DNA of 64,000 nucleotides from Durusdinium trenchii (GCA_963970005.1 CAXAMN010004102.1:81104-145103); one strand, 5' to 3'; positions 9,488 to 19,581 are shown, counted from the first letter of the stretch. Notes: generated by a model not told the origin, from the letters alone. Numbers and translations are program-made.

Positions 9488-10074
9488 TACTAGAGGTTCC
9501 TGGCCTTACTACTACTTTGTCCGCGCCTATCGTGGATGTACGTCTTATTGGCGTACTGAGTCGCAAACATGAGAATTGGACTCTACGAATGGCCGATTGG
9601 TTCAGTTTGAGGGATTCCGGATTCGTCCAGAGGCCTCCCTTTGGGGAGGCGTGTGTGTGTGTGTGTGTCCAGCCCTGTCTCAAAGGGTCTTTTCCACCAC
9701 GTGATGTTGCAGGGGGCACGGAGACTGATTTCCCATCCGTGCCAACGAAGCTACGGAAATCAGTTGGAAGAGAGCTGGGACGCCGGCTCTTGTACCTGCC
9801 AAGGAACTTTTGACTAAGCTGTCCAATTCGACTTTTTGCTTCCATGGTTGTTCATGATACCTCCCACAAACCATTTCCCTCCGCATCGCAGCTGCTGCTG
9901 AACGTCATTTTCATTTGAGCGCTTTCGGAAACATTTTTCAACAATACTGTTGTGCAGACTCATGCGCCTTGCCGTTCCGTCACCTTCCTTCCCAGCTTGG
10001 CAACTGAGTTAACTAAAAACCAATGTCGAAGTGTGTGTGTGTGTGTGTGCCCCTTGTAGTCACAGGGATCCAGT

Positions 10075-10285
10075 CGGATTGTGCTAATTTTTTCTTTTTT
10101 TCGTTTTTCAGCAGGGGGCCACCGGGGCCCCAGAGGAGCGGTGGCCAACGAAGACCTCCTCTGGGGCCCGTGCAAACGTACCTGCCAAACTGGTTACCTG
10201 TTGTTCTCGCTGTGGTTTGCTTTCATGGTGGTTCATGTGGTTTTGTTACTAATCGCTACTCGCGTTTCGTGTTTTGAGTCTTGCT
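10075..10285 (+). repeat. Dispersed repeat 2, copy b
   Basis: This is the second copy of the 210-bp repeat, with the same overlapping inverted repeats. It differs from copy a by a few substitutions (for example GTTAC for GTCAC) and by T-run length. It is preceded by a GT microsatellite; another GT run lies at about 10399-10425. Confidence 0.75.
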
Positions 10286-11063
10286 GGCCTCCAACCTTGC
10301 AGCAAGGGCCTCCACTTACTGACACCTGTCCTGGTTCCTTAGGTTTTTCACTCAGGCTGGCGTGTGGCACCGCTGTCGAGTCAGTACGCATATCCATAAG
10401 TGTGTGCGTGTGTGTGTGTGTGTGTCGGGGGGGTGAAAAAGACGATGAACGTGGAATCCGCAAACCAGAAGAAGCGGCCGGGAGACCGCAGCCAAACCTC
10501 ATTAGCGCGAACCTAGGTGGATGTGGCCTTGTTTGTGTACGTGCTGTGTGTGTGCCTGAGGTTGGGACCCAGCGAGCCAAAAGGACTGGAACCGCTGTAG
10601 TCTACTCGTGCCACGCCAAAAATGGCGTCTTGTCCGCTGTGGACCACTCCCCACGCTCAGGCTGCCCAAGAATCTTGCCAAGTCGTCAGGCCCTAATCAG
10701 CGTTTGGCGCAAGCCGCCTACGCTGCCTACGCTTGCTGTGAGCTACTCGGTTCTCCGGCCAAGAGAAGGAGACAAACCCTTGCTCCGCAAGGCCAAGGGG
10801 ACACTCGTCGGGCACTGCCGCAAGGCCACGCGCTCGGGATTTTGCGTACGAATGCGCCATGCAACACGCCCACCTAGGTATGAATGCCTAAAGGACACCA
10901 GGGATAAGGTATGTAAAGCGCTCTGAGAAGATTGCACAAAGTCTGACAGTGGCAAGAACTCGTGACTGCAGTGAAAGAACTGCGGCAAAGGCAAGAAAGC
11001 TGTTATAGTTAAGAACGGGGCCAAGCGCTAAGGCCCCTCCAGCGGCTATGCAACGCTAGGCGA

Positions 11064-11392
11064 AAAATGTTCCTGGAGAAAACCCGTGCAGAGGGGTCCA
11101 CCCAGGGAAGTAGTTCTGAGTCCCTGGAAGTTCAAGAGCATCAAAGTTGCCAAAATCCAAAAGATCTCGAAAAGTCTCAGCAGATTCCAAGCTCCAAGAA
11201 GGACAGCGTGACTGCCAACTCAAAAACGTGCAATGGCCAGGGGTTTTGTTCTCTAGTTCAAATTCAAATCAGAGGCAAGACGGAAATGAGCGGACATGAT
11301 CTTTAGCGTCCAAGCAGGCATGTCGGTTCGGTGAGCGTCCTCACTGATACTAGTGTTCAATGCAAACCTTTTCGTTGGGCTGGTACTTGCAT
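11064..11392 (+). repeat. Dispersed repeat 1, copy b
   Basis: Second copy of the 8466-8770 repeat. The preceding 10927-11030 also resembles 8835-8905 (GGCAAGAACTCGTGACTGCAG against GGCAAGAACTTGTGACTGCAG), so the two regions share a larger, rearranged repeat unit. Confidence 0.7.
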
Positions 11393-11477
11393 GAACAACC
11401 AGCCCCCTTGCCTTTCGACCAAAGACAAAGCAAAAGACTAACGAGGAAGGCCACAAGGTCCCCTATGATTCCAAGGG

Positions 11478-11742
11478 CTACACACACAAACACACACACA
11501 CACGCGTACATACATACATACATACATACATACATACATACATACATAGATACATACATACATACATACATGAATACACACACATACATACATACATACA
11601 TACATACATACATAACTACATACCTACATACATACATACAGACATACGGACATACAGACATACAGACAGACATACATACATACATACATACACACACCCA
11701 CATACGTACATACATACAGACATACATACACATACGTACATA
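11478..11742. repeat. CATA-type microsatellite at the LINE-1 5' junction
   Basis: About 265 bp of mostly CATA units with CAGA, CACA and CGTA variants. It stops exactly where the two spliced-leader tails begin. Open frames on both strands here are products of the repeat. Confidence 0.9.
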
Positions 11743-11763
11743 GGCTCAAGATCTCGGCTCAAG
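11743..11763 (+). other. Two tandem relict spliced-leader tails
   Basis: GGCTCAAG occurs at 11743-11750 and again at 11756-11763, 13 bp apart. The dinoflagellate spliced leader ends in TTTTGGCTCAAG. Stacked leader remnants are known in dinoflagellate genes re-inserted from trans-spliced mRNA. Only the last eight bases match here, but they lie exactly between microsatellite and element. Confidence 0.55.
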
Positions 11764-11869
11764 AGCAAGGACGGTGCCTGCCTGGCACTACGCGTGCTGA
11801 AGAAGAAGGCTCTGACGACCGAGACCGGCGCGAACGCCTACGACTACGTAGTCCTACGTGCGGGAGAAG

Positions 11870-12721
11870 ATGAAAAGGTCCTATGTGGCATGCAAGGGAT
11901 GCCAGCAAAGCTGGTCTTGGGAAGATAGATTGATTTCCAAGCCCGGCCTCACCTGTGTCCACTGCGGCACAGCTTGGCAGAAGGCACTACCCGACTTGCG
12001 ACGGAGGAAGCGGGTCACATGGGCGCCTTGGAACTACAATAGGGATGGGGCCTCCTGGCCACACACGTCATACAAAGCAGCTTTGTTGGAGCCTCCGCCA
12101 GGTCTGTATGGGGGTAAGCCTCCAAAGAAGAACAAGAAGGTGAAACAAAATGCCTTATGCAAGGTAGTTCAAGAGTACTGGGACAAGATTCCAGAAGGGC
12201 TTCGAACTCAGTTTGAAGCTTTGGGAGTGCCTCCGGCTGAGCCACCACCTCCACCGGATTTGCCATCCCTCATCAAGGAGCACTTGCAGAGCTTGCCACA
12301 AGATTTGAAGGCTGCAGTTGAAAAGATTGTGGAACCAGTCAAGCCAGAACCCACTTTGACGACTAAGCTCAAGCAATCAGTCGGCACGCTGCGCCAGCTG
12401 TCAGATCGGAAATCAGCCATTCAAGCCAAAGCAGATGCAGTGAAGGCTCAATATACCTCACTCCTGCAAGAGCTCAAGGAAGTGCAGAGCAAGATCGAAG
12501 CAGCGCAAAAAGAGCTTCAGCAGTCGACCGAGCTTTACAACCAGCAGCTGGAGAAAGAAAAGCAAGCTAGTGATGATAGCAATGTTGATCCGGAAGAGCT
12601 CACCCCGGAAAACATCATGACCATTATGGCCACAGTGGGTGTAAATGCCACCCGTCAGCAGATTCAGGACTTTGCCAAAAAGCTTGGTGAAAATGTCACG
12701 AAGCGCCGGAAGTGTGGGTAA
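11870..12721 (+). CDS. LINE-1 ORF1 protein: zinc ribbon and coiled coil
   Basis: ATG at 11870 starts a protein of about 283 aa. Near the N-terminus CKGCQQSW...CVHCG forms a C-x2-C...C-x2-C zinc ribbon, followed by a basic stretch (RRRKR, KKNKKVKQ). Residues about 165-240 are rich in Lys, Glu, Gln and Leu with heptad-like spacing (coiled coil), and a basic KRRKCG end follows. This fits a LINE ORF1 RNA-binding chaperone by position and layout, though it has no recognisable RRM. It ends four bases before the ORF2 ATG, so reinitiation is plausible. Confidence 0.7.
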   Translation: MKRSYVACKGCQQSWSWEDRLISKPGLTCVHCGTAWQKALPDLRRRKRVTWAPWNYNRDGASWPHTSYKAALLEPPPGLYGGKPPKKNKKVKQNALCKVVQEYWDKIPEGLRTQFEALGVPPAEPPPPPDLPSLIKEHLQSLPQDLKAAVEKIVEPVKPEPTLTTKLKQSVGTLRQLSDRKSAIQAKADAVKAQYTSLLQELKEVQSKIEAAQKELQQSTELYNQQLEKEKQASDDSNVDPEELTPENIMTIMATVGVNATRQQIQDFAKKLGENVTKRRKCG

Positions 12722-12725
12722 CAGC

Positions 12726-15700
12726 ATGTCGAGCACAGCACAGATTGGGGAAAGTGAGCAGTCTCTTTGCACTCATCAAGGGGAATTTGATGCCTGCATT
12801 GAGCCTGTGCCAGTAGTTTTTGGCTCAGACCGTCTGCAAGGACACTTAGAGGCTGAGCTGGGGGTATCATCCACTGCAAATGGTGAGGAACTGCGCCCTG
12901 CGGTTCCTGCCTTTTGTGGAGGTGCTGGTGATCATGCGAGTGAGGACATGACAACAGCGCCAGTTTTTGAAGCCGATGATGAGACCCAGAACACTGAATC
13001 CCTGCAAGGACAGAGTGTCTTAGACTTTGTGCTACAGAACCTTCAGTGCAAACTGGGAAATCCCAAAAACAGGTGTTATGCAAATGCACCTTTCCGTCTA
13101 TGGATGTGGACAGGAAGTTTTCTTTCTGGCCCTGAAATGTGGCATTGCACAGCTAAAGCTGTGCACGCAACCTTTCAAGCTGATGATGTGGTCAATCTCA
13201 CAGAGCTGACCGACTTAAGCAGCTTGTGGCAGAAGTTTGATGACACAGTGCAAGATGATGCAGCTCATTTTCTTGCGGAGATGGTGGAGCTTGCCAAGCC
13301 AAAGCACGTGACCACACATCATTTTCACGTGGACCACAGACAGACAGTACACAGAAGGAAAGAATTCCCGAACCATCTGATTTTTGAAAATCAGAATCGA
13401 CCTCAAGAGTTTGAAGAGCTCATCAAACAATGGGCAAACACAGCTGAAGGGCAGGTGTTGGATGGCACAGGGCTTTGGGTGGCCCAAATTGGACGCTATT
13501 CTTTCACTGCTGGCGAGTGGACCAAACACCATCAGATCCTCAACGTTCCTTCACTTTTCAATTTGCCGGTCACACAAGATGGCACTTCTACGAAAACTGA
13601 ACAATTTTCAGTTGTTGGCTTTCTCTGTCATTCAGGAACTGCACACAAAAGCGGCCACTTTTATGCTGTTTTCTGCTACAGAGGACTCCTTTGGTTGGTA
13701 GATGATGGGTCATTTCCACGGCCGATTCAGTGTATGCACGACACCATGAGAATGCAGATTGTTCAAGTGTGGGCGGTCCCTTCCATCAAAATCATGCCCA
13801 CTGACATCCCCAGAGACATCCCTTTGTCACAGCCAGAGTCAGACCTACAGCAACAACCCAAGCGAAGATGCCTTGCAGGCACGGGTTTCTCATTCGCCAA
13901 TGTTACTCAGCTTGGACAGCAGGTACGGCAATGGCTTGTTGGCCGAGAGCGGAAACCAACATTTCTTGTGGAGACGCACCTTAGTCCAGATGATCATGAC
14001 AAGACCATGCAGTGGTTTGCTACACGTGGCTTTGGAGTCTTGGGTCAAGCAGCTGCGCTTAGCCCCAAAGGAGGCACACATGGGAGCATGATCCTTTTGT
14101 ACCCTGCACACCTGCACATCCACTATGTCCAGAAGCAGTTGATTGATGGATGTGGATGGTACGCCGTGCATGGGTCCTTTGACAACTTTGCATTGGTCGT
14201 TGTGATGGCCTACTTCAAATGTGGTGAAGGCATTCAAGGACAGACCAATACACTGCTGTGGTCAGGGCTCATGACCTTTGTCACTGGCCTTGCTAAGCCG
14301 GTGATTGTTGTCGGAGATTTCAACACCACTCCTGAAGAGTTCATGGCAACCACGATGAGTTCGGTGATGCAGGTCAGCATGCTGGCAACAGGAGAAGACA
14401 CATGCCTAACAGGACGAGAACTCGACTGGGCATTGGTCTCAACAAATTTGATAGCTGACACGTCGATTTCTGCAGACTGGATTGTTCCATTCAAACCCCA
14501 TGCTCAGCTACATATTCATTTGGCCAAAGAATTGCAGAGCATAACGGTACAACAGATACAGAGATATCAGCCTGCACCGAAACTGCAACAGATCAAAACA
14601 GAATGGACTCAAGTGCAACCTGCAGATGTGGCAGTGAACTGGTTAGATTTGAGCACCAACAACCTCAGTCAAAAAGCTGGTCAGTTGTACAGCAGGATTG
14701 AGCGCTATGTCCTACAGAACTTGGACAAACCTACGCTAGGACGGGGCACAAATCTCCAGTATGTGCAGAAGCCCTTGGTTGATCCGAGCAAACCCTGGCT
14801 CTGGAGGAGAGTCTTGGCCTTTTGGTCTCAGATTGAACTTCGATTGCAACAACACCTACACAGACGCAACAAGGCTGAAGCGGATCTGCATCATCTGGAG
14901 AAGCTGGGATGGCATGTCCCACAACATTGGCACCCGGATGACTCGGTCACCCTTGAGGGCTTCATGATGCTTTACAATATGTTGTGGGGAGAACATGACA
15001 ACGAGCATGTCAGAGTCTTGTTGAAATTTGTCAAATCCCAATGGTCGTTGTATCAGGACACGGTTTTCCAGACAGAAACCCAAGAGTACAGAAACTGGAT
15101 GAATGCAGCCAGTCAGAAAGGCTGTCGTGGCCTGTACAGAACGCTCAAGAAGGATGAACTGCCATATGCCAGACCTTTCCAACAATATCCCAGAGCAGAA
15201 AGGATGGAGAAACGTATCCAACAGTGGAGTAGCATCTGGCAACAAAAAGAACAACCCAGTGAGCCACGAACTCTGCAAGCACTGGTGTACAAAGGACAGA
15301 AACATGCCAAAGAGTTGCAGCCTTTGCATGCGCACCAAGTATGGCAAGTGATCAAACGGTTGAGTCAGAAAGCCCCTGGGCTTGATGCCGTAGGCTATGA
15401 CTATCTCAAAGAGCTTCCGTTTCAGGCCATGCCAGATTTAGTTGCTTTCTTTCACGAAGTTGAAGCTCAAGCAACAGTGCCAAATCAATGGACCACATCT
15501 TTGATAGCACTGCTGCCAAAAACTTCAGAGATTGAACGGCCAATTGCATTGGTGGCTTCTTTGTACAGATTGTGGTGCAAAGTCAGAGCTCCCTACACGC
15601 AACAGTGGCAACACAGCATCAAGGATGTCTATATATATCTGGGAGCGGGCAGTGCCAGGCACCGAATGCCTGAAGGTAGCTTTGAAGAGAGCCTTCATGA

Positions 15701-15767
15701 CAGAACATCACAAAGCTCTGCAGCGCACGGTCATTTCAGTTCTCCTGGACATGTCCAATTTCTATGA
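12726..15767 (+). CDS. LINE-1 ORF2, N-terminal part: USP-like protease, AP endonuclease, start of RT
   Basis: ATG at 12726 is the first start after the ORF1 stop. The USP-like domain has KNRCYANAPFRLW (Cys box, C117), SVVGFLCHSG...GHFYAVF (His box, H311) and LWLVDDG (D326). This is the Cys-His-Asp arrangement of ubiquitin-specific proteases, although the 194-residue spacing is short for the family. The AP endonuclease follows: LVETHL, VVGDFNTTPEE (about residue 529) and ELDWALVS. It nicks target DNA. RT begins near residue 880 (QKAPGLDAVGYDYL). The frame is lost near 15630 and the tail to 15767 is not RT. Confidence 0.75.
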   Translation: MSSTAQIGESEQSLCTHQGEFDACIEPVPVVFGSDRLQGHLEAELGVSSTANGEELRPAVPAFCGGAGDHASEDMTTAPVFEADDETQNTESLQGQSVLDFVLQNLQCKLGNPKNRCYANAPFRLWMWTGSFLSGPEMWHCTAKAVHATFQADDVVNLTELTDLSSLWQKFDDTVQDDAAHFLAEMVELAKPKHVTTHHFHVDHRQTVHRRKEFPNHLIFENQNRPQEFEELIKQWANTAEGQVLDGTGLWVAQIGRYSFTAGEWTKHHQILNVPSLFNLPVTQDGTSTKTEQFSVVGFLCHSGTAHKSGHFYAVFCYRGLLWLVDDGSFPRPIQCMHDTMRMQIVQVWAVPSIKIMPTDIPRDIPLSQPESDLQQQPKRRCLAGTGFSFANVTQLGQQVRQWLVGRERKPTFLVETHLSPDDHDKTMQWFATRGFGVLGQAAALSPKGGTHGSMILLYPAHLHIHYVQKQLIDGCGWYAVHGSFDNFALVVVMAYFKCGEGIQGQTNTLLWSGLMTFVTGLAKPVIVVGDFNTTPEEFMATTMSSVMQVSMLATGEDTCLTGRELDWALVSTNLIADTSISADWIVPFKPHAQLHIHLAKELQSITVQQIQRYQPAPKLQQIKTEWTQVQPADVAVNWLDLSTNNLSQKAGQLYSRIERYVLQNLDKPTLGRGTNLQYVQKPLVDPSKPWLWRRVLAFWSQIELRLQQHLHRRNKAEADLHHLEKLGWHVPQHWHPDDSVTLEGFMMLYNMLWGEHDNEHVRVLLKFVKSQWSLYQDTVFQTETQEYRNWMNAASQKGCRGLYRTLKKDELPYARPFQQYPRAERMEKRIQQWSSIWQQKEQPSEPRTLQALVYKGQKHAKELQPLHAHQVWQVIKRLSQKAPGLDAVGYDYLKELPFQAMPDLVAFFHEVEAQATVPNQWTTSLIALLPKTSEIERPIALVASLYRLWCKVRAPYTQQWQHSIKDVYIYLGAGSARHRMPEGSFEESLHDRTSQSSAAHGHFSSPGHVQFL

Positions 15768-16026
15768 TCGCATTGACCTTGAGAAATTGACAGAAAGATG
15801 GCTGGACTCGGACTACCCTGCTACCCATGCTGCATTGGCTATGCAAATCTATTGTGGCTCCAGAATTCTTGAAGCTGAAGGAGAGGCATCCAAACCCATA
15901 TGGACTGCCAACGGAATTCTTGCCGGAGATCCTCAAGCACCTTTAGCTGCAAAAGTTTATTTGCAAAAAGCACTGCGCGCCTTCAGCAAACGGTATCCAC
16001 AGCTTCATGTCGACCTTTGGTGTTGA
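15640..16026 (+). pseudogene. LINE-1 RT palm, motifs A and B
   Basis: This continues RT in a second frame. VLLDMSNFYDRID contains the first catalytic Asp (motif A), and NGILAGDPQAPLAA is motif B (usual form G.PQGxPLxP). The frame stops at HVDLWC, exactly where motif C (xxDD) is expected. The neighbouring frame resumes with GVDRDPAN, so a small deletion has destroyed the catalytic Asp pair. Confidence 0.75.
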
Positions 16027-17407
16027 CAGGGATCCGGCCAATGCTGTCCGCATAGCCATTGCCGCCTTCAACTACATCCGCAAGTTGCTAGAAGAAGACA
16101 ATTTGCTCATCTCTGAGAAGAAGACTGGCTTCATTGTTTCAAATAGCGCAGCCGAGAAGCTCCTTGCAGAGCAGCTTCCAAAGCATGGCCCTAAGGTTCA
16201 CGATGTGATGCGTGATTTGGGAGTAGACTGCACAGGAGGTCGACTCAGAAGGATTCGAACCATGCAGGCTCGACGACAGAAAGCCAACAGGAAAACCAAG
16301 AAGCTACAGATGCTCAAGATTCCACAACGGGCAATTCGCCTACGGTTGTGCAAGGGCAGCATCCTATCGTCCATCAGCTGGGGACACAAGGCCATGGGAC
16401 TAGCTCCACAACATCGTGCACGGCTCAAGGCAGCAATGGGCCGGCAGCTTGGCCATCAGAGGACAGGAAACCTTGACATTGTCTTCGCTATGAAAGGGAA
16501 ACATCAAGATCCAGATGCAGCGGCCTTCCATGATCAGGTCAAAATCTTTCGGCATTTTGCTGGACAGTGGCCTGAGGCTTTGAAGAAAGATTTAGAACGA
16601 GCATGGGCGCACCATCAAGAGAGAATCGCCATGGCTGCTCATCCTTGGCAGGTAGCCAAAGGCCCTGTAGCTGCCTTGCAATGCTACCTCAAAGACAATG
16701 GCTGGCAGGCTGAAAGCTGTCATCATTGGACCAAGCCTGCGCCTAATGATGAACCAGAATTTCAGATCAGCATGAGTGATTCTTGGCTCACGATCAAAGC
16801 CGAACTCAAACGAGCAGAGAAAAGCGACAGGTTGCAACGCATCAACTCCAGATCTATGTTGCAGGAAGTTCAACGGCCGCTGGACTGGAAACCATGGGAA
16901 CGCATGAACCGCACGTTGAGTACACAGAATGCCACAGCTTTGCAAACATGGCATCAGGGAGCCCTTTTCACCAAAATGAGTGATGCACAAGAAGGGCAGC
17001 ATCTCATGTGCCCGCACTGTGGCCAACCGGCCACAGCAGTGCACCTGCTGTGGCTATGCAAAGAGACACAGAAGAAGTTCCCTGCCCTCACCAACGAGGA
17101 CAAGTTCGAATTGGAGCATGGCCTGAATCTTGAGTTCTGGTCACAAGGACTTCTGATGAAGCCAGCTGTTCCTATAGCCACAGGAGGAGCATCGGTTCAA
17201 GCCTGGGGAACGTGGACAACACAAGATGAAGCTCGCATCCTCTTGCCTGATGTTGTGAGCATTGGCATCTCGCCCACCTCAGCTGACTGCCGCTTGAAAC
17301 ATTATGCAGTGGCCATCGTGCACCACACCCAAATTGGTGGCCAATTATTTCGGCAAGGGGCTGTAGTGGCCATCCTCCCAGGAGTCCAATCATGGGAAAG
17401 AGCCTAG
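16007..17407 (+). pseudogene. LINE-1 RT thumb, zinc knuckle and RNase H-like region
   Basis: A 466-aa frame. Its start covers RT after motif C (EKKTGFIVSN, DLGVDCTGG, a common LINE feature). A basic helical segment follows (RRQKANRKTKK). Near residues 335-351 CPHCGQPATAVHLLWLC is the C-x2-C...H...C knuckle found after RT in LINEs. From about residue 400 the sequence looks like an RNase H fold. The frame closes with TAG at 17405 in WERA-stop-YYGV. Confidence 0.7.
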
Positions 17408-17749
17408 TACTATGGCGTCCGCATGGTGGCTCACTATGTGGATTTGCACCAGCGCATCATCCTGCATGTGCAAAGCACACGAGCATGGGAAGCCTGGCAG
17501 CACAACCGACATGCTGAAGTTTTTCACGATCTCCGTGAACTCATCACGCTTGATCAAAAGAGCCGCGTCAAAGTGCTGTGCATTACCTCAAAGCAGCTCA
17601 AAGACATGCCAAAACCAGAGTGGTCTTTGAGGCACAGACAAGAAGATGCTTGCAAAACAGCCCGAGAAATAGCTCTTGGGCTTCAACCCACCAGTCAGGA
17701 AGAAGAACTGGTGCAGCAAGATGAGAAGTACAAGCGAATTGCCCCATAG
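17408..17749 (+). pseudogene. LINE-1 RNase H-like region, continued after the stop
   Basis: Same frame as the previous segment, beyond the TAG at 17405-17407. The residues YYGVRMVAHYVDLHQRII continue the fold. The TAG stands where AE-type RNase H motifs have the catalytic Glu (RAEYYGV would need one base change), suggesting nonsense mutation instead of a natural end. This assignment is inference. Confidence 0.55.
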
Positions 17750-18388
17750 GCAATTCAGCGTGTTCGATATCTCCTTGAACACAGCAGCATTTTCTGCATG
17801 CAGCCAGAGAATCTGGCAAGCTCAAGAGAGCGCGAGAGAAGAAAAAAGAAGCCTACAGGAAGCTTTCAGTTCTCAATCAACCCAACAACCATGTATGGGA
17901 ACCCAAGGGCAGAGGCTTGAAGTGCAAACACTGCCAGGCGGTAGTGACCATGCACAGTGATCTGCCCAAAAGCAGCTGATCCTGGGGTGATTGGCGGTAC
18001 TTCCGGAAGCCCAGCCAAAGCTGCCCTCATCGAGCAGATGCTGAATGGGACTTGTGCAGGCATGTCAGATCACTCCTTCAGCCTGCAAAAGCACTACATT
18101 GTTTGTGGTCGATGCAACCAAAGGCTTCTTCGAAACTCCGCCAAGGAAAAGTTGCAAGAGTTAGCCACTGCACCATGTTGGGACAGTGAGTGGCCAACCC
18201 CTGCTGGTTGGGCGGGGCACGCCACCCATCAGATGTGGCGCAAAGGAGGCAAAATCTTCTGCCAGAGGTGCAAGGCTCACGTCACTCAGAAGGACGGACG
18301 ACCGCAGGCGAGCAAGCATTTGACGAGAGCATGCACCAAAGGGCATTCGACACAGTTGCCCTTGTGTTTTAGGCCAAAAGACGCCTAA
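17750..18388 (+). pseudogene. LINE-1 ORF2 C-terminal CxxC region
   Basis: Broken frames carry GLKCKHCQAVV (about 17910-17945) and, at 17957-18388, YIVCGRCNQRLL and IFCQRCKAHV. These paired CxxC motifs recall the zinc ribbon of ORF1. I do not recognise the domain. The last stop at 18388 is followed by a short 3' UTR and the microsatellite tail. Confidence 0.55.
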
Positions 18389-18418
18389 CTTGAAGATGCA
18401 GACGGAAAAGACACGCAG

Positions 18419-18470
18419 AAAAAAAACATACGTACATACATACATACATAGATACATACATAAATGCACA
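18419..18470 (+). repeat. A-run and CATA microsatellite at the LINE-1 3' end
   Basis: GCAGAAAAAAAACATACG leads into CATA units with one GATA. It is the same repeat type as at the 5' side of the element, and may be the LINE tail or its target. Confidence 0.8.
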
Positions 18471-18480
18471 CACTTTTCAT

Positions 18481-19581
18481 TCGTGCTTGCGTGAACTGAC
18501 AGTCGCAACAGCTTGTTCAGGCTTTACACTTACCTTTTCCACCCAAACGGGCAGCTGCGGCAAGCGGTCCTATTCTTAGCATTTCCGCTGCAGCCATTTT
18601 TGTTCCTTCAGACACCTTTCGGCGGCACCCTTGGCTAGCTCATGCTGTTTGTGCTTCGTTTCTTCAACATTCCCATTCACCTTGCGACGTTTCATGTTTG
18701 ATAGAGGGATCGCAGACATTCGCAGAACCCTGCGCTGCTCGGGTAGACAAGGAAAGCATGCCAGAGTTGGACAGGACACACAAAAAACCAATCCCACCAA
18801 TGAAACCACACACGAATCCAAAACAAGATCCCAAAAGCATGGACCATTTTTCATTTGCAAGCCCGTCCGTACCTGCTAACCGCATGCTTTGACTGCAGAA
18901 GTGAACTCTGTATGGAAATGGCGCGCTGTTTTTTTACCCAGGTAGACTGTCCCGGCAGGGCTGGGGTGAATTTTAAAAAAATATACTAGACAAATTGTTG
19001 GTTTCTGAGATTTCACGATGCGTTGTGTGATGTTGCACTGTGTGATGTTTTGATGAATTGTGACACGATGTCGTTTTCATTGTTGGAGTCTGTTGATGTG
19101 ATGTGATGTGATGTTGCATTATCATCGCTGTTGTGATGTGTCGCGATGTCGTGCTTTTGCGATGCGCTGTGAAGTGATGTTGTCGTTGACTTTTGCATTT
19201 GTAAGACTGTACGACCTCCCCCTACCGGCCGCTGAGCATAACCAAACTAGGAATACTTTGTGCAGCAAATGCATATCACTTGGACATACGTTGAGAGAGG
19301 TCTCCTGATGCCTGGGTGGTCAAAACCTGGAACCAGGTGGGAGGACTTCGTGATATATGTGGAAATAATTTGCAGATGAAGCAGTGGGAAAAATAACCCG
19401 TGAAACAGAATGCGATAATTTCGGTCCTGACCCAAGCGCATACACTTTTAAGTGAGCAGATATCATAAATTGAATATGCTTGACATGACATGATTGCATT
19501 CAGCAAAGCCTACGCACAAAAAAATGATGATCCCAACTTCGTTGGCATTAGCTGGGCCGAGCTTGAATATTTTTTTAGTCG
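18481..19581. other. No gene recognised; GTGATGT-rich degenerate repeat
   Basis: At about 19015-19190 there is a run of degenerate GTGATGT/CGATGT words. Elsewhere no frame shows motifs. Confidence 0.5.

Larger units (their letters stand above)
11743..18480 (+). mobile_element. LINE-1: non-LTR retrotransposon with USP-like, APE, RT and RNase H domains
   Basis: The order is two spliced-leader tails, ORF1 with zinc ribbon and coiled coil, then ORF2 with USP-like cysteine protease, AP endonuclease, reverse transcriptase, CCHC-type knuckle, RNase H-like region and C-terminal CxxC motifs. It ends in an A-run plus CATA microsatellite at 18420-18470. ORF2 is broken by frameshifts near 15630 and 16015 and by stop codons after, so this copy is not autonomous as assembled. 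LINEs insert by target-primed reverse transcription. Confidence 0.85.

Noticed and set aside
10081..10926. 281-aa plus-strand ORF
   Set aside because: Runs through a dispersed repeat and a GT microsatellite, with no motif or codon signal.
11350..11743. Two 127-aa ORFs on opposite strands
   Set aside because: Translated CATA microsatellite.
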